Source: Novosphingobium sp. 9 | GTDB lineage: Bacteria > Pseudomonadota > Alphaproteobacteria > Sphingomonadales > Sphingomonadaceae | Direction: 5' to 3' | Assembly: GCF_025340265.1 (NCBI RefSeq) | Contig: NZ_CP022707.1 | Location: forward strand, 806,501-870,500 | Length of the DNA stretch: 64,000 nt | Shown: positions 8,439 to 17,240 of the stretch, in pieces | Layout: each line of letters opens with the position of its first letter | How positions within the stretch are numbered: the first letter of the stretch is position 1 | Program-made: the position numbers and the translations under genes | The notes under the pieces: generated by a model | Databases searched by the model: none | What the model saw: only the letters and a program-made list of their open reading frames with translations | Told to the model about the DNA's origin: nothing

Positions 8439-8858
8439 TCAGGAGACCAGATGCACCCGTGCGCCGTGCTGCATCGGGTGGGTGACGAGGCTCACCTCGA
8501 ACAGCTCCAGATCGAGCAGTTCGCGCCCTTCGGCATTGTGGCGGCTGGAGCGGGCGCGGTAGCCGAACGACAGGCCGCTCACTGTCCCGCGCCGCAGCGC
8601 AAGGCCCGCCGCGCCTTCCGGGTTGTCGATCATGGCGACCACACGCAGGCCGCGCGCGTCTTCGGCCAGCCGCTCGACCCAGCCGATGCGCAGGTCCGGG
8701 CGGTGCTGCCAGAACAGCGGCACCGGGGCCTGTCCTTCGTGTTCGGCGATGGTGCGGGCGAAAGCGCCGGGACGAATGGTGTCGCGCCCGGCATCGCGGC
8801 GGTCGAACAGCGCGGCGTAACCCGCAAAGCGCAAGGGGCCGGAGGCAGCGGCGGTCAT
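8439..8858 (-). CDS. GTA gp4-like HK97 prohead protease
   Basis: A 139-residue S78-family prohead protease that matures the capsid. Likely catalytic residues are H52 ('LFWQHRPDLRIG') and S97 ('GTVSGLSFGYRA'), in the expected spacing, and the 'LELFEVSLVTHPM' motif closes the domain. It is shorter than many phage forms but complete for a GTA protease. Its ATG overlaps the upstream gene's stop by 4 bases. Confidence 0.92.
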   Translation of the reverse strand: MTAAASGPLRFAGYAALFDRRDAGRDTIRPGAFARTIAEHEGQAPVPLFWQHRPDLRIGWVERLAEDARGLRVVAMIDNPEGAAGLALRRGTVSGLSFGYRARSSRHNAEGRELLDLELFEVSLVTHPMQHGARVHLVS

Positions 8859-9163
8859 CGGATGATCTCCGCCACGCCGAAGCGATAGGCGAGGCCGAGC
8901 AGCAGCAGCGCCAGCACCGCACGCACGGCCCAGCCGACCACCGCCTGCGTCGCGCTGGCCTTCGCATCGCGCCAGGCCTGCAGCAACTCGCGCAGTTCGG
9001 AGAGATCGCCGATGGCGGTCTCGTCATCGAGGCCGAGGCGGGAAAGCATGCGCTGCGAACCCAGTTCGCTCGCTTCCTCGACGATGGCGCGCAGGGTCAC
9101 GAGGTCGGACCCGGAGGCACGGGCCTGCGCCAGAAGCCCGGCCAGCATCTCACCATTGTTCAT
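8855..9163 (-). CDS. Small membrane protein of the GTA cluster (DUF6127-like)
   Basis: A 102-residue protein with a helical soluble N-terminus ('LAGLLAQARASGSDLVTLRAIVEEASELGSQRMLSRLGL') and one C-terminal transmembrane helix (about residues 79-96, 'AVRAVLALLLLGLAYRFGV'). It matches the DUF6127 family as I know it, found between portal and protease in sphingomonad GTA clusters; RcGTA has no well-known counterpart. It overlaps portal upstream and protease downstream by 4 bases each. The function is unknown; the membrane helix could serve particle assembly or release. Confidence 0.7.
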   Translation of the reverse strand: MNNGEMLAGLLAQARASGSDLVTLRAIVEEASELGSQRMLSRLGLDDETAIGDLSELRELLQAWRDAKASATQAVVGWAVRAVLALLLLGLAYRFGVAEIIR

Positions 9164-10353
9164 GAAATGTTCTCCTTGCTGCGGGTCTCAAGCGGCTCGA
9201 TGCGATCTGGCTCGATGCGTTCGGGCAGGCCCAGCAGCGCGCGCTTTTCGGATGGGTCGAGGAAGTCGGCATCGCTGACCTGCGACCACAGCTTCTCGCG
9301 GTCCTCCGCCAGCGCGGGCACCCGGTCGAGATCGACGGCGAGCGCGGCTTCGGGGAACCACGGGGCCAGCCCCTCGCCAAGGGCGGCGAAGATCTTGGCG
9401 GCCATCGGCAGCAACGTCAGGCGCCAGAGCGCGCGGTTGGCCTCGCGGTAGTTCGCATAGGTCGAATCTCCGGGCAGGCCGAGCAGCATCGGCGGCACGC
9501 CGAAAGCCAGCGCGATGTCGCGCGCGGCGGCGGCCTTCAGCGTCGCGAAGTCCATGTCTGCGGGCGTCATCGCCATCGCCTGCCAGGTGAGGCCGCCTTC
9601 CAGCAGCATCGGCCGCCCGGCATTCCCGGCACCGGCGAAGGCGTGGGTCAGTTCGGCCTTGAGCCGGTCGAACTGGTCGGGGGTCAGGCTGTTGCCGTCC
9701 TCGTTGCGGTAGACCAGCGCGCCCGAGGGCCGCGCGGCGTTCTCCAGCAGCTGGCGGTTCCATTCTGCGGCAGCGTTGTGCGTGGCGATTGCCTGATCGG
9801 CGGCGGCAAGGCATCCCGCGCCATAGTGATCGTCCGCCGGGTGGAAGTGGCGGATGTGGATCACGTTGGGCGCGGCGTCCTCGTCCAGCGCCGGGATCGC
9901 GATCTGCTGCCCGCCCACGGTATAGGCGAAGGCGCTGGGCCAGCCGTCCTCGTCGGGGACGATGGCGATCCGCTCGGGCCGCAGCGCGAACAGCTCGACC
10001 GGGCGCCCGCGCGCGTCCTTCATCACCTGCACATAGGCATTGCCGTGCAGCAGCAGGTGCGCCGCCAGCGTTTCGAGCAGCGCCTGTCCCGCGCTGGTGG
10101 CGGTGACGAGTGCGGTCAGCGCGGGATCGCCCTGCCGCAACGGCGCGCCGCCAAGCCCTTCGGCCACCAGGCGCACCGCGCGCTGGGCGACCGGGTTATG
10201 GAGATAGGCGTGATGGATCGCGGTGCGATAGTCGAAGGCCGGGCGCCCCGGCGCTTCGGCGCAGGCATACCAAGGAATGCTGGGCGCACGCGACAGCGGA
10301 GGACGTTCTGTCGCGCCCTTGAAGGCGGCGAGGATGGAGTCAAGGAAAGGCAT
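9160..10353 (-). CDS. GTA gp3-like portal protein
   Basis: A 397-residue HK97-type (SPP1-fold) portal protein, the dodecameric DNA gate of the head. The start ATG at 10353 opens 'MPFLDSILAAFKGATERPP'; the frame stays open upstream but that part is non-homologous shadow. Family segments include 'NPVAQRAVRLVAEGLGGAPL', 'LLLHGNAYVQVMKDARGRPVELFALRPERI' and 'AFGVPPMLLGLPGDSTYANYREANRALWRLTLLPM'. Next upstream on the same strand is the unusual 1083-codon gene and not terminase, as RcGTA would have it. Confidence 0.93.
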   Translation of the reverse strand: MPFLDSILAAFKGATERPPLSRAPSIPWYACAEAPGRPAFDYRTAIHHAYLHNPVAQRAVRLVAEGLGGAPLRQGDPALTALVTATSAGQALLETLAAHLLLHGNAYVQVMKDARGRPVELFALRPERIAIVPDEDGWPSAFAYTVGGQQIAIPALDEDAAPNVIHIRHFHPADDHYGAGCLAAADQAIATHNAAAEWNRQLLENAARPSGALVYRNEDGNSLTPDQFDRLKAELTHAFAGAGNAGRPMLLEGGLTWQAMAMTPADMDFATLKAAAARDIALAFGVPPMLLGLPGDSTYANYREANRALWRLTLLPMAAKIFAALGEGLAPWFPEAALAVDLDRVPALAEDREKLWSQVSDADFLDPSEKRALLGLPERIEPDRIEPLETRSKENIS

Positions 10354-10409
10354 GGGACTCCTTTCGGAAGCAGTGGGAGGAGAGCGATCGGTTCGGGCCG
10401 TCGTACCGG

Positions 10410-13400
10410 TCAGGCCGTCACATCGATGAGGATCGTCTCGTTCAGTGCGGTGCGCAGGAGGAACACATCGTTCAGGCCGGTCAGGGCCTTGGCGACGCTC
10501 AGGTTGCCCGCCGCATCGAGCGCGAAGTAACCGCGCCGGTGGCCGCCCTGCAGCACGTCGAAGCCGGTCGCCTTGATGCCCGTCGCGATCACCGTGCCGA
10601 CGGCTGTTGCGGCAGGCACCGTCGATCCGCCGACTGTCGCCGTTGCGATGAAGTCGGCGGGGCGAAAGTACGGTGTCAGCAGATCGCTCTCGATCAGCGC
10701 CAGCCACGGGCGATGCCGGTTTCGTGCAGTGTCGATGACGGCATTGAAATCCACACCGACAAGCTGTCCGGCGTGTGCAGAAACCTGAAAGCGCCATGGA
10801 TCGCTCAGCAAAGGCAATTCCGAGATAGGATCCCAGAACGCAGGGGCCACCAGATTACGGGCCTGGGGGTCTGTTGCGTGCGTGAACGTCCCGCCCTTGA
10901 CGGTCGATGCCGGAAGGCGGTTGATCGTGCCGGTTGCCGTGGCGCCGCTGGCGATGTTCTGCCCGGTTGCCGAAGTGGTGGCGATCCAGGCGTTGTCGAA
11001 CACGGCCACGGCATTGGCCCCCTGGGCGGTGACGAAGCATGATCCACCGCTACCATTGATGTCGCGGAAGGACTGCGCACCCTGGACGATCAGGCTGTTC
11101 CGGAGTGCGAGCTGCGCTCCGGCATATTTCGGGTATTCCAACCGCAGGGGGTTATTCGTGGCCAGAACGAACAGGGACTTGCTGGTTTCCCAATCGCCGA
11201 AGTCCGCCCCATTAGCGGCGCCGCTGGAACTCCCCTGCAGGAACGGTCCCTGACCTTCGTTGCACAGGAACACGCCTTCCTCGCGCCAGCCATACATCGA
11301 CACCGCGCCCGCATTGGGCTGGAAGTTGTCGGCGTGTGTTCCGGTGTTGGAAGCGGCAGGCGCATTAGGCGTGGAGACGTATCCAGCGCCGGATGAGGGC
11401 CAGTAGCCATAGTCGTAGTACAGGCGAACGGCGATGCCATCGCCCTCCACGACGTAGACCTCGTTCTGAAGCGGATAGGAGGTCCAGCACGATCCGTCTT
11501 GGTTGATATGCTCCTGCTGCGCCGCGTGCCACTGGTATCCGGCCTTGTCGTACAGCGAGGTATCGCCGCGTTCCCAGTATCGCACGATGTGGTGCTTGTC
11601 GGCGTTGATCTTGCTGGCGTCGAGCGTTCCTGCGGTGAAATCGTAGGTGCCAACCATCGTTGCTGGCCGGCCGTGCGGCAATTGGTCGACCGTGAGGCCC
11701 GATGCCGAAAAGGCGACCCACCCGTTGCCGTCATAGCGATTTACCTCGAACTCCTTGCGGCTCTGCCACAGGTTGAGAGCGGGATAGCAGGTGAAGCGGC
11801 CACCGAAGCGGCGGTGGCCCGTGCCATTCAGGAACAGTCCAGAGCCAACATTGATGCCATCCGACCAGATGAGATCGTACCCCACGTCGTTGACGTTGAG
11901 GTTGATCTTGCTGCCGGTGGTGTTCCCCTGCGAGGATACAGTTGCAAAGGGCGCCAAAAAGCGTGCCATTCGCGTTCCGAAAGAGCCCGCGAAGCTGACG
12001 GAGGATCCGGCATTGCTCGGGCCGCCTGCGGATACCGTGACGATAGGTTGCCCGGCCCACACGCACCTCTCGTCCGTCTGATCGTTCTGGAGATATTTGC
12101 GCGAACGGCTGTTACCCAGATGAGCGCCTGCAAACAGGCATCTGGTCATGGCGATGTCGTTGCTCGCCTGCACAGCTATGGACCGGTATGCCGCCACCCC
12201 GATGCCCACCTGTTGCCAGAGGCCGGGAGACGTATCGGTGAGGGATGCGACAATGATCCCATCCATGTCGTAGCTGCCGGTCAGAACGCTGGTCAGGCGC
12301 TGGGTGATCGGGAGAAATTCCTTCCGCTTCTGGAACACTGAACGGACTTGCTGGCTGACCGCCAGTTTGCCGGTGCCGTACGTGCCGATGGGATGCGGAA
12401 AGCGAGACGGACCAAGCACCAGTGCATGAAGCGTCGGGGTCTTGAACGGGGTGAAATAGAGCGCTTCGTTGCCGTTGTGCAGGATGCCGGAGCGATCAGC
12501 CGTCTCGGTGCTCTGGACGACGCGGATATCCTTCTCGATCGGCAGGTAGGGCAGGCCGATGGTGATGGCGGGCGCGGTGATCTGGCCGCCCGGTGCCTGC
12601 GAACGCGCCGCCGCGATATGCGGCATGATGTAACCGACCTGCTGCATAATCCCGGTGTTGATGGTGTCCGCTGCAAACGTCTTGTTGGCGGCGCAGACCG
12701 GCACGGCAGCGGGGGCCGAGGTCGGATTGCGCTGCACCATCATCTCGCAGATGTGGACTTTCCTGCCGGTGTCGAGTGTTCCGGTCATCAAGAACACCGG
12801 ATAATACAGCGACCCAGCGGCATTCACATAGGTATCAACCCAAAGGTACGTCCAGCGTTTGCCATTGAGCATCCCGAGGTCGTAATAGCCGCAGCGCCGC
12901 GTACCCCATGCCTCGGTGAAGCCGGTGATCGCGCCTGCGGCGTCGTGCGAGTACGTGGCTGCGTCAAAAGCACTGGCCGCCGTTCTGCTGCCGAATGCTA
13001 TTGTATTTGCGCCTACTGATCCGGGCGCGATGGCGACGATGGCATGCGTGCGGATGATGTCGGCGACCGACGCTGCCGTTCCGGTGACGGCATTTGGAGC
13101 GGACAGCTGCCCGCTGTTGACAGTGCCCTGCGTCCATACAGCGCCCTTGCCGGTCGTGCCGAAGATATCGGCCTCGGTATGGCTGCCCGCATAAGCGATC
13201 GTATCGCTGGCCTGCGACTTGACGAGATAAGCCGGATCGGTGGCCGCATGCGGCGCAGCCGTGTCGTGCCACGGTGCCGAGCGATAGGTGTCCGCAGGTT
13301 GCAGCATCGCGCCGAGGAACTGGCCCGAGCTGTTATAGCACAGGCGTTCCTCGTTGGCCGCGCAGATGGCGAACCCCGATGCGGTCAGGCGCCAGCGCCC

Positions 13401-13661
13401 GGCAGTGGACGAAAACGTCATCACCTTGGGTGCGGCGATTCCGGCCTCCAGCGACAGCAGATTCGCGCGGATGAGCGAGCCGACCGTGGCGGAGATCTGT
13501 GCGACGGCACCCGTCAGGGCCGAGGCGGCATTGGTTGCGGTCACGGCGGAACCGGCCGCAGCGGTTGCCGAGGCCAGGGCGGTCACGGCGTTTGTCCGCG
13601 CCGCTTCCGCGCTGCTGGTGGTGCGGGCGGCAAGGCCGCGGGCGATCAGGTCGATGCTCAT
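10410..13661 (-). CDS. Large uncharacterised protein inserted in the GTA cluster (possible tail fibre/spike)
   Basis: A 1083-residue protein that I do not recognise. The N-terminus 'MSIDLIARGLAARTTSSAEAARTNAVT' is followed by an Ala/Thr/Ser-rich heptad-like stretch (residues 8-70), as in trimeric phage tail fibres. The rest is Gly/Asn/Ser/aromatic-rich, beta-like and has no signal peptide. The C-terminus 'FALDAAGNLSVAKALTGLNDVFLLRTALNETILIDVTA' looks like a small beta domain. It lies 48 bases after terminase and 56 bases before portal on the same strand, so it is co-transcribed, but this position is not occupied in RcGTA. Its G+C is clearly lower (about 55 % in 12061-12120 against about 72 % in 9361-9420 of portal), a sign of transfer from elsewhere. 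Host contact or adhesion is inference. Confidence 0.75.
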   Translation of the reverse strand: MSIDLIARGLAARTTSSAEAARTNAVTALASATAAAGSAVTATNAASALTGAVAQISATVGSLIRANLLSLEAGIAAPKVMTFSSTAGRWRLTASGFAICAANEERLCYNSSGQFLGAMLQPADTYRSAPWHDTAAPHAATDPAYLVKSQASDTIAYAGSHTEADIFGTTGKGAVWTQGTVNSGQLSAPNAVTGTAASVADIIRTHAIVAIAPGSVGANTIAFGSRTAASAFDAATYSHDAAGAITGFTEAWGTRRCGYYDLGMLNGKRWTYLWVDTYVNAAGSLYYPVFLMTGTLDTGRKVHICEMMVQRNPTSAPAAVPVCAANKTFAADTINTGIMQQVGYIMPHIAAARSQAPGGQITAPAITIGLPYLPIEKDIRVVQSTETADRSGILHNGNEALYFTPFKTPTLHALVLGPSRFPHPIGTYGTGKLAVSQQVRSVFQKRKEFLPITQRLTSVLTGSYDMDGIIVASLTDTSPGLWQQVGIGVAAYRSIAVQASNDIAMTRCLFAGAHLGNSRSRKYLQNDQTDERCVWAGQPIVTVSAGGPSNAGSSVSFAGSFGTRMARFLAPFATVSSQGNTTGSKINLNVNDVGYDLIWSDGINVGSGLFLNGTGHRRFGGRFTCYPALNLWQSRKEFEVNRYDGNGWVAFSASGLTVDQLPHGRPATMVGTYDFTAGTLDASKINADKHHIVRYWERGDTSLYDKAGYQWHAAQQEHINQDGSCWTSYPLQNEVYVVEGDGIAVRLYYDYGYWPSSGAGYVSTPNAPAASNTGTHADNFQPNAGAVSMYGWREEGVFLCNEGQGPFLQGSSSGAANGADFGDWETSKSLFVLATNNPLRLEYPKYAGAQLALRNSLIVQGAQSFRDINGSGGSCFVTAQGANAVAVFDNAWIATTSATGQNIASGATATGTINRLPASTVKGGTFTHATDPQARNLVAPAFWDPISELPLLSDPWRFQVSAHAGQLVGVDFNAVIDTARNRHRPWLALIESDLLTPYFRPADFIATATVGGSTVPAATAVGTVIATGIKATGFDVLQGGHRRGYFALDAAGNLSVAKALTGLNDVFLLRTALNETILIDVTA

Positions 13662-13709
13662 GTCTGGCGGTGCCTCGTGAAAAGGGGAAAAGGGACAAAG
13701 CGGGCAGGA

Positions 13710-15038
13710 TCAGGTCATACGGACGCGCGGGGTGGCGGCAGTGCCGAGCATCAGGTCGCTGAGCGCCCAGACCAGCGCGTCGGCGCGGTCGGGGGAGCGG
13801 GTGGGGCCTTCATAGGTGCCACCGGCCATCAGCCCGCACATTTCGTCTTCCAGCGCGGGGAAGTATCCGGCGTGGAACACGCGGCCCGCCTCGTAGAGCG
13901 CGGCGACGGGTTCGGCGCGGGCCACTTTGCCGCGGCTGGCGTGGACCAGCTTCAGGGGCAGCGAAATATCGGCGGCGCGCAGGACCGAGGCGACCATCGC
14001 GCCGCCCTGGTTGGCTTCTGCGACGACGCGATCGGCCTGCCAGGCCTGCGCCGCACCGGCGGCGGCGCGCGCCCAGCGTTCCGGGCTGGCCTTCTCCACC
14101 GAGGCATCGGCCAGCACATGCGCGCTGCCGCTGGCATCGAGGCCGACCACCACGATCCCGCAGGCATCGCCCCCCGCCGAGGCAGGGGGATCGACGCCGA
14201 CGATCACCCGGACGCATTCCGGGCCTGCGCCTTCACGGCACTGTTCGAGCAGCGCGCGGCTCCACAGCGCGCCTTCGGCCTCGGCCAGCATCTCGCCTTC
14301 CAGTTCCTGCCGCCCGAGCTGGCTGGTGCCGAACAGGCGGCGCATCGCGTCCAGAAAGCGCGTCGGCAGATTGGCACGGTTGTCCCAGGTGGTGCCGCGC
14401 GTGACGATGACTTCGGCACCGTCCTCGCTCGCCAGCAGGCGGGTCAGCAGCGGCACGGCACGCGGCGTGGTCGTCGCCAGAACCTGCGGGCGTTCGCCAA
14501 GGCGCAGGCCCATCATCAGGTTGTCCCAGGCCGAGGTGGCGCGGGCGGCGGCATTGTCCCACTTGGCGATCTCGTCGCACCAGGCGTGGCTGTGCTGGGG
14601 GCCGCGCAGCGATTCGGGCTCGGCGGCGGAATAGAGCATGGCTTGCGCGCCGCTCGGCCATGTCAGCCGCCGCAGCGAGGATTCGTAGAGCGGGCGCTGT
14701 TCGCGCGGGCCGACCGACAGCAGCCCGCTCTCGCCTTCCACCATCACCGCGCGCACTTCGCCAAGGCTCGCGCCGACAAGGGCGATGCGCGCCGCAGGAT
14801 CGCTCTCGGCGATCTGGCGGACCCATTCGGCGCCGCTGCGGGTCTTGCCGAAGCCGCGCCCGGCCATGATCAGCCACAGCCGCCAGTCGCCCGCCGGGGC
14901 CAGTTGCGCGGGGCGTGCCCACAGCTTCCAGTGCCAGCGCCAGGCGCGCTGTTCGGCGCGCGAGAACGAGGCGACAAGCGCGTCGATCTCGGTCGCCTCG
15001 GCCCCGGCCATCCAGTCGAGCGGGTCTGCCTCAGCCAT
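13710..15038 (-). CDS. GTA gp2-like large terminase
   Basis: A 442-residue packaging motor. The Walker A variant is 'GRGFGKT' at 60-66, Walker B with catalytic Glu is 'HAWCDEIAKW' (D155, E156), and the coupling motif is 'QVLATTTPRA' (about 185-194). The RNase H-like nuclease has its first Asp in 'VIVGVDPPASAGG' (D283) and the last in 'SPDRADALVWAL'. The ATG at 15038 is chosen over the longer open frame because it starts the domain and overlaps the gp1 stop by 8 bases. In GTAs the motor packs random host DNA by a headful mechanism (family knowledge). Confidence 0.95.
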   Translation of the reverse strand: MAEADPLDWMAGAEATEIDALVASFSRAEQRAWRWHWKLWARPAQLAPAGDWRLWLIMAGRGFGKTRSGAEWVRQIAESDPAARIALVGASLGEVRAVMVEGESGLLSVGPREQRPLYESSLRRLTWPSGAQAMLYSAAEPESLRGPQHSHAWCDEIAKWDNAAARATSAWDNLMMGLRLGERPQVLATTTPRAVPLLTRLLASEDGAEVIVTRGTTWDNRANLPTRFLDAMRRLFGTSQLGRQELEGEMLAEAEGALWSRALLEQCREGAGPECVRVIVGVDPPASAGGDACGIVVVGLDASGSAHVLADASVEKASPERWARAAAGAAQAWQADRVVAEANQGGAMVASVLRAADISLPLKLVHASRGKVARAEPVAALYEAGRVFHAGYFPALEDEMCGLMAGGTYEGPTRSPDRADALVWALSDLMLGTAATPRVRMT

Positions 15039-15573
15039 CTGCGGGATCTCCGTCCGGGTTCGCGGCGGCAAGGCGACGGGCCTCCACCTGCAGGCGCAGA
15101 TGCTCCAGCTTGGCATCGATCGAGGCGCGCACGGCGGCGACATCCTCGTCCTCGCGCAGGGCGCGTTCGCGCGCTACGGTCTCGCGGTGCAGGCCGAGCA
15201 GGCGCAGCGCGGCGGCGTTGTCGAAGCGCACGGCATCGTCCTTGCCCTCACCGAAGCGCAGGCGCTGGAGCACTTCCATTTCGAGGTTCTCGTAGCCTTC
15301 GAGCAACGCGGCATACCACAGGCGGGCGAATTCGGGCTCCTCGCGGCGGACCTTGTAGGGGCGGCTGGGGGGGACTGCCGCCGCAGCAGCCGCCGCCGTG
15401 ACGTTCGAGGTTTCGGCCAGCGCGGCCAGAAACACGCCGCGCCAGTGCGCGTTAGGCTTGGCGTTGTCTGCCGCCGCAGCATCGTCGGTGGAGGTCTCGA
15501 CCTTGGGGGCAGGGGTCTTCGTCTTGCGGCGACGCGCGGCGCCACCGGGCGAAGCCGGGTTCGGCTTTTCCAT
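15031..15573 (-). CDS. GTA gp1-like small terminase / DNA-binding protein
   Basis: A 180-residue protein, first gene of the cluster. A basic, disordered N-terminus ('ARRRKTKTPAPK') leads to a helix-turn-helix-like segment 'HWRGVFLAALAETSNVTAAAAAAAVPPSRPYKVRREEPEFARLWYAAL', in which a terminase small-subunit type DNA-binding fold can be seen, then a charged helical C-terminus. The start ATG at 15573 follows a purine-rich AGGA on the minus strand; the frame stays open about 30 codons further but without a better ribosome binding site. Confidence 0.8.
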   Translation of the reverse strand: MEKPNPASPGGAARRRKTKTPAPKVETSTDDAAAADNAKPNAHWRGVFLAALAETSNVTAAAAAAAVPPSRPYKVRREEPEFARLWYAALLEGYENLEMEVLQRLRFGEGKDDAVRFDNAAALRLLGLHRETVARERALREDEDVAAVRASIDAKLEHLRLQVEARRLAAANPDGDPADG

Positions 15574-15672
15574 GGGGTATCCTGCATTGCGAAAAAGGGG
15601 ACGAAACGAAGGGAGCGAGTTTCGGAAGAGGCCGCGACCCGATTCGGGCAGAGTGAGCGGCAATGTTTCTGT

Positions 15673-15701
15673 TATGTACCAATATGAATGTCTGATGTCA
15701 A
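15673..15701 (-). promoter_or_regulatory. Sigma70-type promoter for the GTA cluster
   Basis: On the minus strand TTGACA (complement of 15696-15701) is followed by a 17-base spacer and TACATA (complement of 15673-15678). The -35 box is perfect. Transcription would start near 15666 and give a leader of about 90 bases before the gp1-like ATG at 15573. The AT-rich stretch stands out in this GC-rich genome. Confidence 0.65.
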
Positions 15702-15789
15702 GTTGAAATAACCAAAACGGTTCGCTTGGTGCGATCCCTTGTTAGCCGGATCATTCCCCTCTAGGCACGGCGCCGGGATTTCTTGCGGG

Positions 15790-16443
15790 ATGATACGTCG
15801 AATGCTTCGTCGCCTTTACGACTGGACCATGGCCAAGGCGGCGCACCGCCACGCGGGGTGGTGGCTGGCGCTGTTCGCGTTCATGGAGGCGAGCTTCTTC
15901 CCGGTGCCGCCGCATCCGCTGCTGGGCCTGATGTGTCTGGCCGAGCCGAAGAAGGCGATCCGCTATGCCGCGATCGCCACGCTGGCCTCGGTCACGGGCG
16001 GGCTGCTGGGCTATGCCATCGGCCACTTCGCCTATGCCGCGTTCGGCCATGCGCTGCTGCACCTGCTCCATCTGGAGCAGAGCTTCCCGACCGCCGCCTG
16101 CTATCTGCGGACCTACGGCGCCGAGATCATCATCGTGAAGGGCGCGACGCCGATCCCCTTTAAGCTGATCACCATCACCGCCGGGTTCATCGGCATGAAC
16201 CTGTGGGTGTTCCTGGGCGCCAGCATTGTTTCGCGCTCGATCAGCTTCATGATCGTGGGCGTGCTGTTCCGTCTGTTCGGCGCGCCGATCAAGGCGGTGA
16301 TCGACAAGCATCTGGGCAAGGTGACGGTGGCGTTCGTCGCCGCAGTGCTGGTCGGTTTCCTGGCGGTCTCGCTGCTCGGCGGCGGCTCGAAGCAGGCCGA
16401 TGCCAAGTGCGCGCATGCCACGCTGGACATGCCCGCCGCCTGA
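15790..16443 (+). CDS. YqaA/DedA-family membrane protein
   Basis: A 217-residue inner-membrane protein of the SNARE-associated (VTT/DedA) superfamily, YqaA branch. Four or five hydrophobic segments are visible: about 23-45 ('WWLALFAFMEASFFPVPPHPLLGLM'), 58-80, 128-160 and 190-210. The motif 'GATPIPFKLITITAGFIGMNLWVFLGASIVSRS' with G..P.P.......G is typical of the family. Some DedA proteins move undecaprenyl phosphate or other lipids; the substrate here is unknown. The ATG at 15790 is chosen because the 17 codons before it are not conserved in character. Confidence 0.8.
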   Translation: MIRRMLRRLYDWTMAKAAHRHAGWWLALFAFMEASFFPVPPHPLLGLMCLAEPKKAIRYAAIATLASVTGGLLGYAIGHFAYAAFGHALLHLLHLEQSFPTAACYLRTYGAEIIIVKGATPIPFKLITITAGFIGMNLWVFLGASIVSRSISFMIVGVLFRLFGAPIKAVIDKHLGKVTVAFVAAVLVGFLAVSLLGGGSKQADAKCAHATLDMPAA

Positions 16444-16447
16444 AGAA

Positions 16448-17140
16448 TTACCCCAATGCGAAATCGACCGCCGCTGCTGCGTGCAGCGCGGTCGTGTCGA
16501 ACATCGGCACGGCGCTGTCCTGCGGCTCGACCAGCAGCATGATCTCGGTGCAGCCCAGGATCACCGCCTCGGCCCCTGCCGCGACCAGCCGGGCGATCAC
16601 CGCGCGATAGGCCTCGCGCGATTCGGGGCGGACCTTGCCCGCCACCAGTTCCTCGTAGATCACCCGGTGGACCGTCTCGCGGTCCGTTGCCTCGGGGATC
16701 AGCACGTCGAGCCCGTGGCGCTCGGTCAGGCGGCCCTTGTAGAAGCCCTGCTCCATCGTGAAGGCAGTGCCGAGCAGGCCGACCTTCCTGAGGACCGCCG
16801 CCTTGATCCGCTCTGCCGTGGGATCGGCGATGTGGAGCAGGGGGATGCCGACGGCGGCTTCCACCGCAGGTGCCATGCGGTGCATCGTGTTGGTGCAGAT
16901 CAGCAGCACGTCCGCGCCGCCGCTCTCCAGCCGCCGCGCCGCATCGATCATGCGTTCGGTCAGCGCGGCCCAGTCGCCCGCGTGCTGCAAGGCCTCGATC
17001 TCGGAGAAATCGAACGACCACATCAGGCACTTGGCAGAAGCCGTCGGCCCGCGCCGGTCGCGAATCCCTTCGTTGAGGATGCGGTAGTATTCGGCCGAGC
17101 TTTCCCAGCTCATGCCGCCGATCAGGCCGATTGTCCGCAA
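16448..17140 (-). CDS. Aspartate/glutamate racemase family protein
   Basis: A 230-residue Asp/Glu racemase of the YgeA type, a cofactor-independent enzyme that makes D-amino acids. The two catalytic cysteines lie in 'LLICTNTMHRMAP' (about C82) and 'AVILGCTEIMLLV' (about C195), one per half of the pseudo-symmetric fold, and the N-terminus 'MRTIGLIGGMSWESSAEYYRILN' is the family signature. It is divergent from the FMN reductase gene with about 100 bases between them, and convergent with the DedA gene, with stops 4 bases apart. Confidence 0.88.
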   Translation of the reverse strand: MRTIGLIGGMSWESSAEYYRILNEGIRDRRGPTASAKCLMWSFDFSEIEALQHAGDWAALTERMIDAARRLESGGADVLLICTNTMHRMAPAVEAAVGIPLLHIADPTAERIKAAVLRKVGLLGTAFTMEQGFYKGRLTERHGLDVLIPEATDRETVHRVIYEELVAGKVRPESREAYRAVIARLVAAGAEAVILGCTEIMLLVEPQDSAVPMFDTTALHAAAAVDFALG

Positions 17141-17240
17141 GCTGTCACGCCTTTCGTGCGAAAGTGAAGCGCGGCAGGTCTACCGCGCCGCGCTGTTTTG
17201 TGAAACGTTCGAGGCGTTCGCAACCTCCAGGGAGATCTGC

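Noticed and set aside
13044..15401. A 785-codon plus-strand open frame across the terminase and the inserted gene
   Set aside because: It is antisense to two genes, spans the gap between them, and has the biased composition of a codon-position shadow.
1..15663. An active prophage
   Set aside because: There is no integrase, repressor, replication or lysis gene or attachment repeat, and the gene order is that of RcGTA. A phage origin is old; a GTA is the better call, with the caution that the left edge is cut.
15702..15789. A promoter for the DedA-like gene
   Set aside because: TTGTTA (15739) with TAGGCA after 17 bases was considered; the match is too poor to list.
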